64,000 nt of DNA from Eubacterium sp. (GCA_017463985.1 JAFUEH010000024.1:1-64000), one strand, 5' to 3'. Positions 35,873 to 45,411 are shown, counted from the stretch's first letter. Translations and numbers: made by a program. The notes: a model not told the origin generated them from the letters alone.

Positions 35873-37486
35873 ATGGATAGCGTACTTTTCAAAAAAGCAA
35901 GGCAGGCGCAGCTTTGCTATGACGATTTAATGGAAAAAACCGGCTTGTATCCCGATTCTAAGGTAGCCTTTCGGGTGGATGACAGCGAGGAGCAGCTCCT
36001 GCGTAAGGCTTGCTTTGAAAACAATCCTTTCCCGGGGCTTGTGAAAGCCGTGCTGTTAAAGCTGCGTCTGGCAGCGGTTAAGAAGCTGTTTATGGACGAA
36101 AAGGTGCTGCAGACGGGACCTGCCGCAGCAATCTTAGCGTTAGATGCAGCGCTGGCGAAGGATATTGGCGAAATGCGTACCGGTGAAAAAAGCGACGCAG
36201 AGGTCGTGTGCGATGTTGGCTTTGCCGGCTTGCAGGTGATCCGCTTATATATGATGGCTTACAGCGGCGATCAAGCCTTTGCTTCGTCGCGTTATCAGTC
36301 AGCTACGAGAGTGGACAATGCGCTGAACGGCTCGTTTTATAAATACGCCACTAAGGATGGCAGAAAGTTTTCTGCGCACGTGTATTATGAATCGCAAAAG
36401 GCAAAGATTATGCAGACGCTGGGTATTAAGAAAGCGCCGGATAAGTTTGTACTGGCTTCTCTGCCGATCGATAAAAGGATTACCGCTGACGCAGTCAAAA
36501 AGTGGAATGCCGAGGAATTGGAGGAGCAGGTATTTGCTGACGGTGCCTGCGGCTGTATGCTACGCTCCCGTGAGGAATGGGAAAATATGCCTGTAGGTAA
36601 GGCGGTTTGCGAGATGCCGCTCTTCCGTTTTAATAAGGTTCATGATGCGCCGGTGAAAGCCTACAAGGCCATCGATCCGTCAAAAGGACCGCTTTCCGGG
36701 ATCAAGGTGCTGGACTTAACGCATATTATCGCAGGTCCTGTTTGTACAAGATTGCTCGCGGAATACGGTGCTGATGTATTAATGGTGCGCCGCGGTGATT
36801 TCCGCCATCAGGAACAGGCAATGCTGGAGCTGGACGGCTGGGCCGGTAAAAACAGTATTCAGTTAGATTTCAACGTGCCTGCTGAGCTGGAACGCGCCAA
36901 AGAGCTGGTGAAGGAAGCGGATGTTGTCGTGTGCTCCTATCAAAACGGAGCGTTGGATAAATTCGACTTAGGCGCAGAGGGTATTCACGCTCTCAATCCG
37001 AACGTGATCTATGCCTCAATGGTCTGCTTCTCAGATACCGTTTGGAAGGAGCGTCCGGGCTGGGCGCCGTGCGCAGAGGATATTACCGGTCTTTCTATTC
37101 GCAACGGATCACCTGAAAATCCGGTGAATCTCAATGGCGTTCCGCTGGACTATATCCCCGGCATGATCCTTTGCTCCGGTGTCATGAAGGCGCTGAAGCT
37201 GCAAATGACAGAGGGCGGCAGTTATACACTGACAGGCTCCTTGACCAGAGGCGGCTACTGGCTGCATGAATGTACCGATCTGTGGGAAAAGGGCGGCGAG
37301 ATGACCCCATCCACTGCTGTGAAACAAAATTATTCGCATCCGATGTGGATGCAGGCGAGTCATGCCGTGACCGATACTGCTATCGGTACGGTATATTTCC
37401 CGTCGCCGGCAACCTGCTTTGATACGCAGGGACAACTCTTTGACAATATGCGCTTTATGGACGGCAGAAAGGGCTTTCAATTATGA
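35873..37486 (+). CDS. Class III CoA-transferase (CaiB/BaiF family), long form
   Basis: 537 aa. The C-terminal half (from about residue 263) is a clear family III CoA-transferase start: GPLSGIKVLDLTHIIAGPVCTRLLAEYGADVLMVRRG. The N-terminal 260 residues resemble the other half of the fold (ATKDGRKFSAHVYYESQKAKIM... RSREEWENMPVGKA), so the protein is the rearranged long form of about 500 residues rather than a fusion with a new enzyme. Moves CoA between carboxylic acids; substrate unknown. AAAGGAG upstream. ATGA overlap with the next gene. Confidence 0.87.
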   Translation: MDSVLFKKARQAQLCYDDLMEKTGLYPDSKVAFRVDDSEEQLLRKACFENNPFPGLVKAVLLKLRLAAVKKLFMDEKVLQTGPAAAILALDAALAKDIGEMRTGEKSDAEVVCDVGFAGLQVIRLYMMAYSGDQAFASSRYQSATRVDNALNGSFYKYATKDGRKFSAHVYYESQKAKIMQTLGIKKAPDKFVLASLPIDKRITADAVKKWNAEELEEQVFADGACGCMLRSREEWENMPVGKAVCEMPLFRFNKVHDAPVKAYKAIDPSKGPLSGIKVLDLTHIIAGPVCTRLLAEYGADVLMVRRGDFRHQEQAMLELDGWAGKNSIQLDFNVPAELERAKELVKEADVVVCSYQNGALDKFDLGAEGIHALNPNVIYASMVCFSDTVWKERPGWAPCAEDITGLSIRNGSPENPVNLNGVPLDYIPGMILCSGVMKALKLQMTEGGSYTLTGSLTRGGYWLHECTDLWEKGGEMTPSTAVKQNYSHPMWMQASHAVTDTAIGTVYFPSPATCFDTQGQLFDNMRFMDGRKGFQL

Positions 37487-39540
37487 AGAAAAATTTAGAA
37501 CCGCTGTTCACACCGTGGAAAATCGGTAACTGCGAAATCAAAAACAGGATCGTTCTGACCTCTATGGGCGGCACAGACCTGTTTGGCTGGATGGAAAAGA
37601 ACCATTTTGATAAAGCCGGCGCACGCTTCATCATGGAGGTAGCAAAAAATAATGCCGGTCTGGTACTGCCGGGGTGTCAGCCGGTGTATAATCCGATGTT
37701 TGGTCAGTGGCTGCATAAAAATGATAAAATGTACCGTGATCTGGCAAAGTGGATGCCTGAATTTCATAAGACGGGCGCTAAGCTGTTTGTGCAGCTGACA
37801 GCAGGTTTTGGCAGATCCTTTACGGTCAGCAAGATGATGGAAACGCTCTATAATAATCCGGCGCTGCGTGTGCTGTCGAAGCCGGTCATGGATTTGGATA
37901 AAATTACTGCCTCTGCTTCGGCAGCACCGAATCGCTGGTCCGATAAGCTGCCCTCCAGAGAGCTGACAGTAGCGGAGATCCACCAGTTTGTGGACGCGTT
38001 TGCCCAGTCAGCCAAAAAGCTGCAGGAGGCAGGCGTAGACGGCGTAGAGATCCATGCCGTGCATGAGGGTTATCTGCTGGATCAGTTTACCTTCCGCTAT
38101 GTTAATCACAGAACGGATGAATACGGCGGTTCTTTTGAAAACCGGTACCGTTTTGCCGTAGAGATCGTGCAGGCGATCAAAAAAACGTGCGGTGACGATT
38201 TTCCGGTATCACTGCGTTACAGCATCGTTTCTAAAACGAAGGGCTTCCGTCAGGGCGCACTGCCGGGTGAAGAATACGAAGAAGTCGGCCGCGATATGGC
38301 GGAGAGCGAGCGCGCTGTGAAGTACCTGCAGGAAGCCGGCTACGATATGCTCAACTGTGATAACGGAACGTACGATGCCTGGTACTGGGCCCATCCGCCG
38401 ATTTATATGCCTGAAAACTGTAATCTGGAAGATGTAGCCCATATCCGACAGTATTGTGACATTCCGGTTGTTTGCGCTGGCAGAATGGATATCAACGTAG
38501 CCGCAGAGGCAGTGCAGGACGGCCGTATTGACGCTGTGGGTTTTGCCCGTCAGTTCCTTGCTGATCCGGCATGGATCACCAAGCTGATGGCAGATAAGGA
38601 AGACGAGATCCGTCCCTGTATTCTGTGTCATAACGGTTGCTTTAATATGTGCCATTACAAGGGCGTTCCGAACGATCAGGCGTTGTCCGACAGCCTTGGC
38701 TTGGCGCGCTGTGCGGTGAATGCTGAAATGATGCAGTGGCATAAGCATTATATTGAAAAAACTTCGCATCCAAAACGTGTGGCGATCATCGGCGGCGGTA
38801 TCGGCGGTATGGAGGCGGCGAGAGTTTTAAAGCTGCGCGGTCATAATCCGGTTATCTATGAAAAGAGCGACGTACTGGGCGGTACCTTTATTCCTGCCAG
38901 CGCCGAGAGCTATAAGGGAAAGCTGCGTGATCTGCTGACCTGGTACCGTCAAGAGATGAAACGGCTTGGTATCACCGTTCATTTCAACTATGAGGTCAGC
39001 AGTGTAGAATCACTTTCTGCTGATGAGATCATTATTGCTACCGGCGCAACGCCGCGTATCCTTCGCAGTGTTCCCGGTTATGAAAAAATGGTAGAGGCTT
39101 GCGAATTCCTTAACGGTGAAAAGGAAGTGGGCGATACCGTAGCGGTGATCGGCGGCGGTCTGACAGGCAGTGAAATCGCTTATGAGCTTGCCCTGCTCGG
39201 TAAAAAGCCGGTGATCGTCGAAATGAAGGACGACCTGGTATCACAGACCGGCGTTTGTCTTGCCAATAGCTCCTTTCTGCGTGAATGGTTTGCGCTGCAC
39301 GAGGTACCTGTCTATCTTGAAACGACCTTGAGCGAGGTGACGGACGGTGCGATCATCTGTAAGAATAAAGCAGGGGAAACGATCGAAATCCAGTGTGACA
39401 GTGTTATCAGCTCTGCCGGTTATATTCCTGCGCCGCTGGGCGAGGCTTCCAAGCACGTGCATCTTGTAGGCGATTGCCTAAAGGTAGGCAATCTGAGGAG
39501 CGTTATCTGGCGTGCTTATGAAGTCGCAATGAAGCTGTAA
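37483..39540 (+). CDS. NADH:flavin oxidoreductase / old yellow enzyme with Fe-S and FAD domains (2,4-dienoyl-CoA reductase type)
   Basis: 685 aa. Residues 1-370: FMN-binding TIM barrel with GVEIHAVHEGYLLDQFTFRYVNHRTDEYGGSFENR. Cys379, Cys382, Cys386 and Cys410 match the C-x2-C-x3-C ... C [4Fe-4S] ligands of FadH-type reductases. Two Rossmann motifs follow, GGGIGGMEAAR (from Gly437) and GGGLTGSEIAYE (from Gly557), for FAD and NAD(P)H. Reduces activated C=C bonds, often of enoyl-CoA or alpha,beta-unsaturated acids. Coupling by ATGA to a CoA-transferase suggests reduction of a CoA-activated unsaturated acid; this is inference. Confidence 0.92.
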   Translation: MKKNLEPLFTPWKIGNCEIKNRIVLTSMGGTDLFGWMEKNHFDKAGARFIMEVAKNNAGLVLPGCQPVYNPMFGQWLHKNDKMYRDLAKWMPEFHKTGAKLFVQLTAGFGRSFTVSKMMETLYNNPALRVLSKPVMDLDKITASASAAPNRWSDKLPSRELTVAEIHQFVDAFAQSAKKLQEAGVDGVEIHAVHEGYLLDQFTFRYVNHRTDEYGGSFENRYRFAVEIVQAIKKTCGDDFPVSLRYSIVSKTKGFRQGALPGEEYEEVGRDMAESERAVKYLQEAGYDMLNCDNGTYDAWYWAHPPIYMPENCNLEDVAHIRQYCDIPVVCAGRMDINVAAEAVQDGRIDAVGFARQFLADPAWITKLMADKEDEIRPCILCHNGCFNMCHYKGVPNDQALSDSLGLARCAVNAEMMQWHKHYIEKTSHPKRVAIIGGGIGGMEAARVLKLRGHNPVIYEKSDVLGGTFIPASAESYKGKLRDLLTWYRQEMKRLGITVHFNYEVSSVESLSADEIIIATGATPRILRSVPGYEKMVEACEFLNGEKEVGDTVAVIGGGLTGSEIAYELALLGKKPVIVEMKDDLVSQTGVCLANSSFLREWFALHEVPVYLETTLSEVTDGAIICKNKAGETIEIQCDSVISSAGYIPAPLGEASKHVHLVGDCLKVGNLRSVIWRAYEVAMKL

Positions 39541-39559
39541 CTGATCGGAGGTGAAGGCG

Positions 39560-40333
39560 GTGACGCAGTCTGAAAGACTTCTTTGGCTCATCGAATACCT
39601 GAAAGCGGAAAGTCCGGACTATGCCGGTCTTGTTATTCCACAGGAAAGCAGCGAGCAGTTTCGCCTGTACCGCTCGCTGGTCAATGTCCGGCTGCCGCAA
39701 CCGGTAAGCGATGACTACTTGGCGGTAGAGGACGCTTTTCTGCAAGAGGAGAACGCACGTAAGGGGATCACGCCGCTGGGCGCACTTTCTCCGGTAGAGG
39801 ACAATATTTATCTTTGGCAGGGCGACATTACGACCCTTGCCTGTGATGCGATCGTCAATGCAGCCAATTCACAGATGCTCGGCTGTTTCTATCCGTGCCA
39901 TGCCTGCATTGATAACTGTATTCATACCTTTGCCGGTGTCCGTCTGCGCCTGCAATGTGCAACCGTTATGAAAACGCAGGGAACACCGGAACCAACCGGC
40001 AGCGCTAAGCTGACGCCGGCCTATAACTTGCCGGCGAAATATGTACTGCATACTGTCGGCCCGATCGTTAGCGGCACGCTCACACAGCGGGACTGCGATT
40101 TACTTGCCTCCTGCTACCGCTCCTGCCTTTCCTTGGCAGCTGAAAACGGCTTGCAAAGCGTAGCCTTCTGCTGTATTTCTACCGGTGAATTCCGTTTCCC
40201 AAACGAGGCTGCAGCAAAAATTGCGGTGGAGACGGTGCGTTCCTTTGAGCGGGAAGCGGATGCGCCGCTCCAAGTTATCTTTAATGTATTTAAGGATAAG
40301 GACAAAAGGCTTTACGAGCAGCTGCTCGGTTAA
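39560..40333 (+). CDS. Zinc-type macrodomain protein, probable protein-ADP-ribose hydrolase
   Basis: 257 aa from GTG 39560, set by GGAGGTG (39547-39553); GTG 39551 lies inside that ribosome site. The macrodomain (about residues 80-255) has the ADP-ribose-binding AIVNAANSQMLGCF and the Zn-macro signature CFYPCHACIDNCIHTFAG, followed by TPGxAK-like EPTGSAKLTPAYNLPAKYVLHTVGP. Zn-macro proteins remove ADP-ribose from proteins and in staphylococci and streptococci sit beside sirtuin-M, lipoate ligase and flavin oxidoreductase genes. Here only the flavin oxidoreductase neighbour is present. Confidence 0.88.
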   Translation: MTQSERLLWLIEYLKAESPDYAGLVIPQESSEQFRLYRSLVNVRLPQPVSDDYLAVEDAFLQEENARKGITPLGALSPVEDNIYLWQGDITTLACDAIVNAANSQMLGCFYPCHACIDNCIHTFAGVRLRLQCATVMKTQGTPEPTGSAKLTPAYNLPAKYVLHTVGPIVSGTLTQRDCDLLASCYRSCLSLAAENGLQSVAFCCISTGEFRFPNEAAAKIAVETVRSFEREADAPLQVIFNVFKDKDKRLYEQLLG

Positions 40334-40346
40334 CGGCGTCATCAAT

Positions 40347-40382
40347 AAAAGCAAGGTGCGTTGGGTCACCTTGCTTTTTTTG
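40347..40382. terminator. Bidirectional terminator
   Basis: 12-bp stem AAAAGCAAGGTG/CACCTTGCTTTT (40347-40358/40367-40378) with T-run; separates the convergent macrodomain and MATE genes. Confidence 0.85.
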
Positions 40383-40384
40383 CA

Positions 40385-41776
40385 TTATTCACTTTTTTCC
40401 AGTTGTTTGTAAGTGCCTCTGATGAGCAGAAGCGCTACGGCAAACGTCAGAAAATCAGAAACCGGCATAGAGTAGAGCACACCGTCCAGTCCGAAGAACA
40501 ACGGTAACAGCAGCGCAAAGCCAACGCCGAATACGATTTCTCGGATCATGGAAAGTGCGGTAGAAGCGAAGGCTCTGCCCATGGCCTGTAAGAAGATGAA
40601 GCAGGCCTTGTTAACGCAGGCAAAGACCATCATACAAAGATAGATCCTAAACGCATGAACGGCAAAATCGGTATAGTAACTGCTTTCATTCGCTGCACCG
40701 AAGATCGCAATCAGCTGTTTTGGCAGCAGCTCTACGACTAATAGCGCCACAGCGCCGACCGCCGCCTCTGCTATCAGCAGCTTTGTAAACAGAGCCTTGA
40801 CTCTTTCAAAGAGCTTGGCGCCCATATTATAGCCGACAACGGGGATACAACCGGCAGCCATGCCTACGACGATCGAGATCACAATCTGGAAGAATTTCAT
40901 CACAATGCCGACAACGGCCATGGGTATTTGCGCGAATTGTTCCTGTGAAAAGATCGGATCAAGTGCGCTGTACTTACGGATCATGTTATTGATCGCTGCC
41001 ATTGCCGCTACCAGCGAAATTTGCGACAGGAAGCTGGTCATGCCGAGCGCCAGCGATTGGCGAATGATGGCACCGTCCGGCCGGAAGTCCTTGCGGCACG
41101 GCTTGATGATTTTTGCGCGTGCAATATACCATATTGCCATGATGGCCGTAAAGATCTGCCCCAGTACCGTCGCCACAGCGGCACCCATCATGCCCCATTT
41201 AAACGTAAAGATAAAAATCGGATCAAGGATAATATTAATGACAGCACCCGCCAGTGTAGAAGCCATAGCAAATTTCGGACTGCCGTCGGCACGGATGATC
41301 GGGTTCATCGCCTGACCGAACATATAAAAGGGGATACCCAGCGTGATATAGAAAAAGTATTCCTTGGAATGGTGAAAGGTTTCTGCATTGACGGTACCGC
41401 CGAACATAGCGATGATCTGATCACTGAACAGAAGATATACGGCGCACAGCAACACGCCGCTCAGTACGGTCAGTAATATGGCGTTGCCAACGCTTTTCCT
41501 CGCATTATCGCTTTCTCTTTTGCCAAGGCTGATGCTGACGAACGCACAGCAGCCGTCACCGATCATGACGGCCACCGCCAGTGCAATCACCGTCAGCGGA
41601 AATACGACGGTGTTCGCGGCGTTACCGTAAGAGCCAAGATACGTCACATTCGCAATGAATATCTGGTCAACGATGTTGTACAGTGCGCCGACCAGCAGTG
41701 AAATAATACAGGGCAGGGCGTATCTTCTCATCAGTACGCCAATTTTTTCTTCTCCTAAAAATGCATTTGAACTCAT
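40385..41776 (-). CDS. MATE family efflux transporter
   Basis: 463 aa, 12 predicted helices. Typical MATE opening (IGVLMRRYALPCIISLLVGALYNIVDQIFI) and the repeated second half starting near residue 235. Start at 41776 because GGAGGT lies 5 nt upstream; the extra four codons of the longer frame overlap the ribosome site. Exports cationic drugs or metabolites in exchange for Na+ or H+; substrate unknown. Expression appears controlled by a terminator hairpin in the leader (41789-41828). Confidence 0.93.
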   Translation of the reverse strand: MSSNAFLGEEKIGVLMRRYALPCIISLLVGALYNIVDQIFIANVTYLGSYGNAANTVVFPLTVIALAVAVMIGDGCCAFVSISLGKRESDNARKSVGNAILLTVLSGVLLCAVYLLFSDQIIAMFGGTVNAETFHHSKEYFFYITLGIPFYMFGQAMNPIIRADGSPKFAMASTLAGAVINIILDPIFIFTFKWGMMGAAVATVLGQIFTAIMAIWYIARAKIIKPCRKDFRPDGAIIRQSLALGMTSFLSQISLVAAMAAINNMIRKYSALDPIFSQEQFAQIPMAVVGIVMKFFQIVISIVVGMAAGCIPVVGYNMGAKLFERVKALFTKLLIAEAAVGAVALLVVELLPKQLIAIFGAANESSYYTDFAVHAFRIYLCMMVFACVNKACFIFLQAMGRAFASTALSMIREIVFGVGFALLLPLFFGLDGVLYSMPVSDFLTFAVALLLIRGTYKQLEKSE

Positions 41777-41788
41777 GCTTACCTCCAT

Positions 41789-41828
41789 AAAAAAAGAAAG
41801 CGCAGGTCCTGTTCGGACTTACGCTTTC
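41789..41828 (-). terminator. Leader terminator/attenuator of the MATE gene
   Basis: On the minus strand a 14-nt stem (arms 41828-41815 and 41809-41796, 13 of 14 paired) with loop GAACA is followed by seven T and directly by the ribosome site GGAGGT. It is therefore a terminator placed in the 5' leader of the gene. Confidence 0.7.
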
Positions 41829-41844
41829 GCAACTCAACGCGCTT

Positions 41845-41873
41845 ATTATATCATTTTGCAGACCAAAATGCAA
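41845..41873 (-). promoter_or_regulatory. MATE gene promoter
   Basis: Minus strand TTGCAT (41873-41868), 17-bp spacer, TATAAT (41850-41845) with TGA extended -10. Leader of about 62 nt that is mostly the terminator hairpin. Confidence 0.65.
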
Positions 41874-41937
41874 GCAATCGCTTTTGCCAAAATTTCATGG
41901 TTTTGGGTTAGCTGTTTTTGTGCAATAATGTATCGGT

Positions 41938-42414
41938 TTACGATTCGTTGACGAGCTTGCCGGTGATGTGTTGCGGTGTGAGCGCCAGGCACTGTACGCG
42001 CGGCAGCGCAGTAGCCAGCTCTTTTTGTAAATAATCCTCGTCATCCGTAAAACGGCGGCATAGCTGCGTGCAGATCTCGCGCGCCGCCTCTTCGTCGTCT
42101 ACGAGCGCTACCGTGCCAAAAATTACCACGCTGCTTACATTGTATGCCCATTCGCCCTCACGGCGGTAGCCTGCGTCAAACACCGTATAGCAAACCTTTG
42201 CGTCAGCACGCAGTGCGTCGAGCTTGTGGCCGGCTTTCGCGCCGTGAAAATATAGCTTACCGTCCTCTGGATTATAGTAGTGATTCATCGGTATACCGTA
42301 CGGATAGCCGTTTTCACCGTGTACGGACAGTACGCCGCGTTTCTCTGTCTGCAGCAGCCGCAGACATTCTGCTTCAGATAATTGCTGCTTTGATCTCCTC
42401 ATGGCTCTGAACAT
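41938..42414 (-). CDS. Pyridoxamine 5'-phosphate oxidase-like FMN-binding protein (NimA-like)
   Basis: 158 aa, split-barrel flavin-binding fold. Family signs: RGVLSVHGENGYPYGIPMNHYY, then LYFHGAKAGHKLDALRADAKVCYTVFD, the arrangement of NimA/5-nitroimidazole-reductase-like PPOX proteins. Probably binds FMN and reduces small substrates; no direct evidence for antibiotic resistance. AAGGAGG about 7 nt before the start. It lies on the same strand upstream of the MATE gene, which has its own promoter. Confidence 0.85.
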   Translation of the reverse strand: MFRAMRRSKQQLSEAECLRLLQTEKRGVLSVHGENGYPYGIPMNHYYNPEDGKLYFHGAKAGHKLDALRADAKVCYTVFDAGYRREGEWAYNVSSVVIFGTVALVDDEEAAREICTQLCRRFTDDEDYLQKELATALPRVQCLALTPQHITGKLVNES

Positions 42415-42585
42415 CGTGTTGCCTCCTTTTTTGAATGTATCCTTATTATAGCAGAACCGATCACTGCTGTCACTAAAAAATGTAAAGTATCAGTAATGAT
42501 AGACAATAAAGTGTATGCCGCTGAGGAATAGCTTTGTGTTTTTTGTATTGGTCACATTCTGATGCAGCCTTTTGCGCTATCATAC

Positions 42586-42614
42586 TTGCCAAAAGGCGCA
42601 ATAGCTGTTACAAT
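42586..42614 (+). promoter_or_regulatory. Promoter of the GH95-like gene
   Basis: TTGCCA (42586-42591), 17-bp spacer, TACAAT (42609-42614) with TGT extended -10. The -35 lies between inverted repeats CCTTTTG/CAAAAGG and TTGCGC/GCGCAA (42569-42601), a possible operator. The rest of 42415-42710 shows nothing clear. Confidence 0.5.
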
Positions 42615-42710
42615 AAGTGCAAGAGCTGCCGCCGCAAGGTACAACGGTATCAGCGCGCTTCGGTAGCTGTGGAAAATTCATGACAGACAGAATCAGTGAG
42701 GTGTCATAAT

Positions 42711-45371
42711 ATGGCAGTGAAAACAATGATGAAAAAGGTAGTGAAGGTGCTTACCGCTGTGATCGCCGTACTGTTGGCGGCAGCGCTGCTGCTGGCGGCT
42801 ACGCTCGGCATTTATCGTCACTCCACCCAGGGCGACTATACGCTTTTGAAAGGCGACGGCAAGAAGGCCTTTGCGACAACTTATACCGAGGTCAGAACTT
42901 ATCCTGAAAATAAAAAGCAGGGCAGAACATGGCGCGACGGTATGATCGGCGGCAACGGTAAGCTCGGCTTTATTAATGCCGGTGCGCCTTATCACGATAC
43001 GATCATCTATCAGGATGTGGATTATATTATGCCCTCCGTACGTGACAGGAACTATCTTCCTGATTTGTATGAGGATTTGGAAAGCGCACGTCAAGCGATT
43101 GTAAACCTGGATGATAGCTATGAGGCGGCAGGCTGCGGTGATTGGAATTACGGCTATGCGTTCCATCCCGGACAGGAGCTGCGCTTGACGCAGGAGGCCC
43201 AAACCTTTTATAAGGACTATATTCGCTGGACAGATTTTGAAACAGGAGAGGTTGGCGTGTCCTACCGCGACAAGGGAGGCACCTGGACGCGTAAGACCTT
43301 TACCTCCCGAACAGATGATGTGACAGTCACCGCTATTGAGCAGTCTGATACCGGCACGAAGGTGAATATTACTTTATCGCTCGATGACGCCAGCGGTATG
43401 TATAAGTACGGCTGGGGCGACGAAAACAAGATACAGTATAAGAAGCTGGTGGCAGAGGACTGCTCCGCAATCACTTATGTCGCGCATTATCCGGATTATG
43501 AGCTGAGCTCTCTCGGCAGAGGCGGCTATGCCGGCGTGACGTATGTGGTAGTGGTCGGCGGCCAAAAAGAAAAGGTGCTGCTTGATCCCGATGAAAATTG
43601 GTGGGGACGGGAGGACATCAACGTCGGTGAACAGAATCCTGCTATCAAGATCACGGACGCGGAGGCAGTCTATCTGATTACAAAAAACGACAGGACCTTT
43701 GATATGGGCGCTTTCAGCGACTTTGCCGAAGCACAGCAGTATGACTTGGTCGATACGCTGTATGCAGACTGTCAGGCCGTAGCAGAAAAATACGGTGCTT
43801 TTGATTATGCTGCTGCGCTGGCGCCGAGCGCTGCGTCCCATAAGGCAATGTGGGACAAGGTGAGCTTTACGCTGGGTGACGCAGCAGATCCGAATAAGCT
43901 GCTCTCAAACGAAAAGCTGCTGTCGCTGCAGCGAAACAGCACGAAGGTGAACGAGGCGCTGCTGGAACGTCTTTATCAACAGGCGCGCTTTGCCATGATT
44001 TGCGCCGCAGGATATTCCATGACGCGTCTGTCCGGAATGTGGACAGGGGAGTGGATGCCCGGCTGGCGCAGCGAATATACCATGGATGCGAATGTTAATT
44101 TGCAGTCCAGCGGCATGAATACCACTAATCTCCAAACCTTCGGTGACGGCTATATTAAGTTCATTCTTCGTCAGCTGGACGATTGGCAGACAAACGCTAA
44201 GCAGTGCTATAATATGGACAATGCGATCAAAGCGCCGGTCAACAGTGACGGCGACGGTGCGCTCGATGCGGAATATGCCCACAGTTATCCGTTCCAATAT
44301 TGGAACGCAGGCGCCTCCTGGATGCTGCAGCCGATCTATGAATACTATCAGTGCTTCGGTAATCAGACGATTATTGACGACGACGGTAACGAGCTGCGCC
44401 TGTTAGAGGATGTTCTCTTGCCGGCGCTCACGCTGCAAGCCAATTTTTGGGAACAGCTGGTGACGCCGGAATATTACACAGATGCTGACGGCAACGCTTG
44501 CTATCAACAAGGGAAAACAGCGCTGAACGAGGATGAAAAATACCTCATCATTCCGTCCTATTCACCGGAAAATACGACCGGCGGCGATACCTATCAATCT
44601 ACGCTGGCGGCCAATGCTGCGATCGATATTGCGGCGGCGAAATATGGCTTGCAGATGACTGTCACCGTTGAAAACTTAACAAAGACGGACGGCTATGAGG
44701 CGCGCGCCGCACATTGGGAGTCCCTGCTTGAAAAGCTGCCGGATTATCAGTTTGCTGAGGACGGCGCTATTAAGGAATGGTGCGCCAACCAATATGAGGA
44801 TAATAATAAGCACCGTCATATCAGCCATCTGTATCTTGCGTGGCCGTTATACGAAACGCAGCATGATGAGCAGTTGGCGCAGGCTGCGACCGTTGCTTTG
44901 AACGACCGAGAAAAAGAAAACAGCGCCTCTCACGGCTTTGTTCATCAGGCTTTAGTGCGCGCAAGGCTAAAGCAGGGGGAGGAAGCTTATACGCTGATCC
45001 ATGATCTGCTCGACAGCAAGATCTGTTATACCTCTTTAATGACGGATCATAATACGAACCGCGGTTCTGATACCTATTGTACGGATACTGAATTCGGATT
45101 GCTCGGCATTGTTGACGAAATGCTGCTGTATTCCGACACCGGTGAAATCGAATTCCTGCCGGCGTTGCCTGCGCAGTGGCAAAAGGGTGATATCAACGGC
45201 TTGATGGCCAGAACGCAAGCGGAGGTTTCCATCCACTGGGAGAACGGTACCGTGACAGCTACGGTTACTGCTCATCAAGCACAGACTATCCAAATATCCT
45301 GTGCCGGCAGTGAGCCGGAAAGCGTTTCCTTCATGGAGGGCGAGACCAAAACCTTTGACTTTGACCTGTAA
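42711..45371 (+). CDS. Membrane-anchored glycoside hydrolase, family 95-like (fucosidase/galactosidase type)
   Basis: 886 aa from ATG 42711 (GAGGTG 7 nt upstream). N-terminal signal anchor at about residues 12-37. GH95-like blocks: WRDGMIGGNGKLGF (compare the usual IGNGRLGAMV) near residue 75, and in the C-terminal part KHRHISHLYLAWPLYE and FGLLGIVDEMLLYSDTGEIEFLPALPAQW, matching HRHVSHLYG and the AGIAEMLLQS...LLPALP of the family. An (alpha/alpha)6 catalytic domain lies between. GH95 enzymes remove alpha-L-fucose or alpha-L-galactose from glycans; the match is partial, so specificity is open. Confidence 0.75.
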   Translation: MAVKTMMKKVVKVLTAVIAVLLAAALLLAATLGIYRHSTQGDYTLLKGDGKKAFATTYTEVRTYPENKKQGRTWRDGMIGGNGKLGFINAGAPYHDTIIYQDVDYIMPSVRDRNYLPDLYEDLESARQAIVNLDDSYEAAGCGDWNYGYAFHPGQELRLTQEAQTFYKDYIRWTDFETGEVGVSYRDKGGTWTRKTFTSRTDDVTVTAIEQSDTGTKVNITLSLDDASGMYKYGWGDENKIQYKKLVAEDCSAITYVAHYPDYELSSLGRGGYAGVTYVVVVGGQKEKVLLDPDENWWGREDINVGEQNPAIKITDAEAVYLITKNDRTFDMGAFSDFAEAQQYDLVDTLYADCQAVAEKYGAFDYAAALAPSAASHKAMWDKVSFTLGDAADPNKLLSNEKLLSLQRNSTKVNEALLERLYQQARFAMICAAGYSMTRLSGMWTGEWMPGWRSEYTMDANVNLQSSGMNTTNLQTFGDGYIKFILRQLDDWQTNAKQCYNMDNAIKAPVNSDGDGALDAEYAHSYPFQYWNAGASWMLQPIYEYYQCFGNQTIIDDDGNELRLLEDVLLPALTLQANFWEQLVTPEYYTDADGNACYQQGKTALNEDEKYLIIPSYSPENTTGGDTYQSTLAANAAIDIAAAKYGLQMTVTVENLTKTDGYEARAAHWESLLEKLPDYQFAEDGAIKEWCANQYEDNNKHRHISHLYLAWPLYETQHDEQLAQAATVALNDREKENSASHGFVHQALVRARLKQGEEAYTLIHDLLDSKICYTSLMTDHNTNRGSDTYCTDTEFGLLGIVDEMLLYSDTGEIEFLPALPAQWQKGDINGLMARTQAEVSIHWENGTVTATVTAHQAQTIQISCAGSEPESVSFMEGETKTFDFDL

Positions 45372-45411
45372 TAGAACAGGTATCATTATCATGACAGAAT
45401 GGGAGTTTAAA

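Noticed and set aside
35873..39540. A bile-acid (bai) operon
   Set aside because: CoA-transferase, old yellow enzyme and a nearby MFS gene recall baiF, baiCD and baiG, but the 7-alpha-dehydratase, CoA ligase and SDR genes are missing and the MFS gene is 2.4 kb away behind other promoters and terminators.
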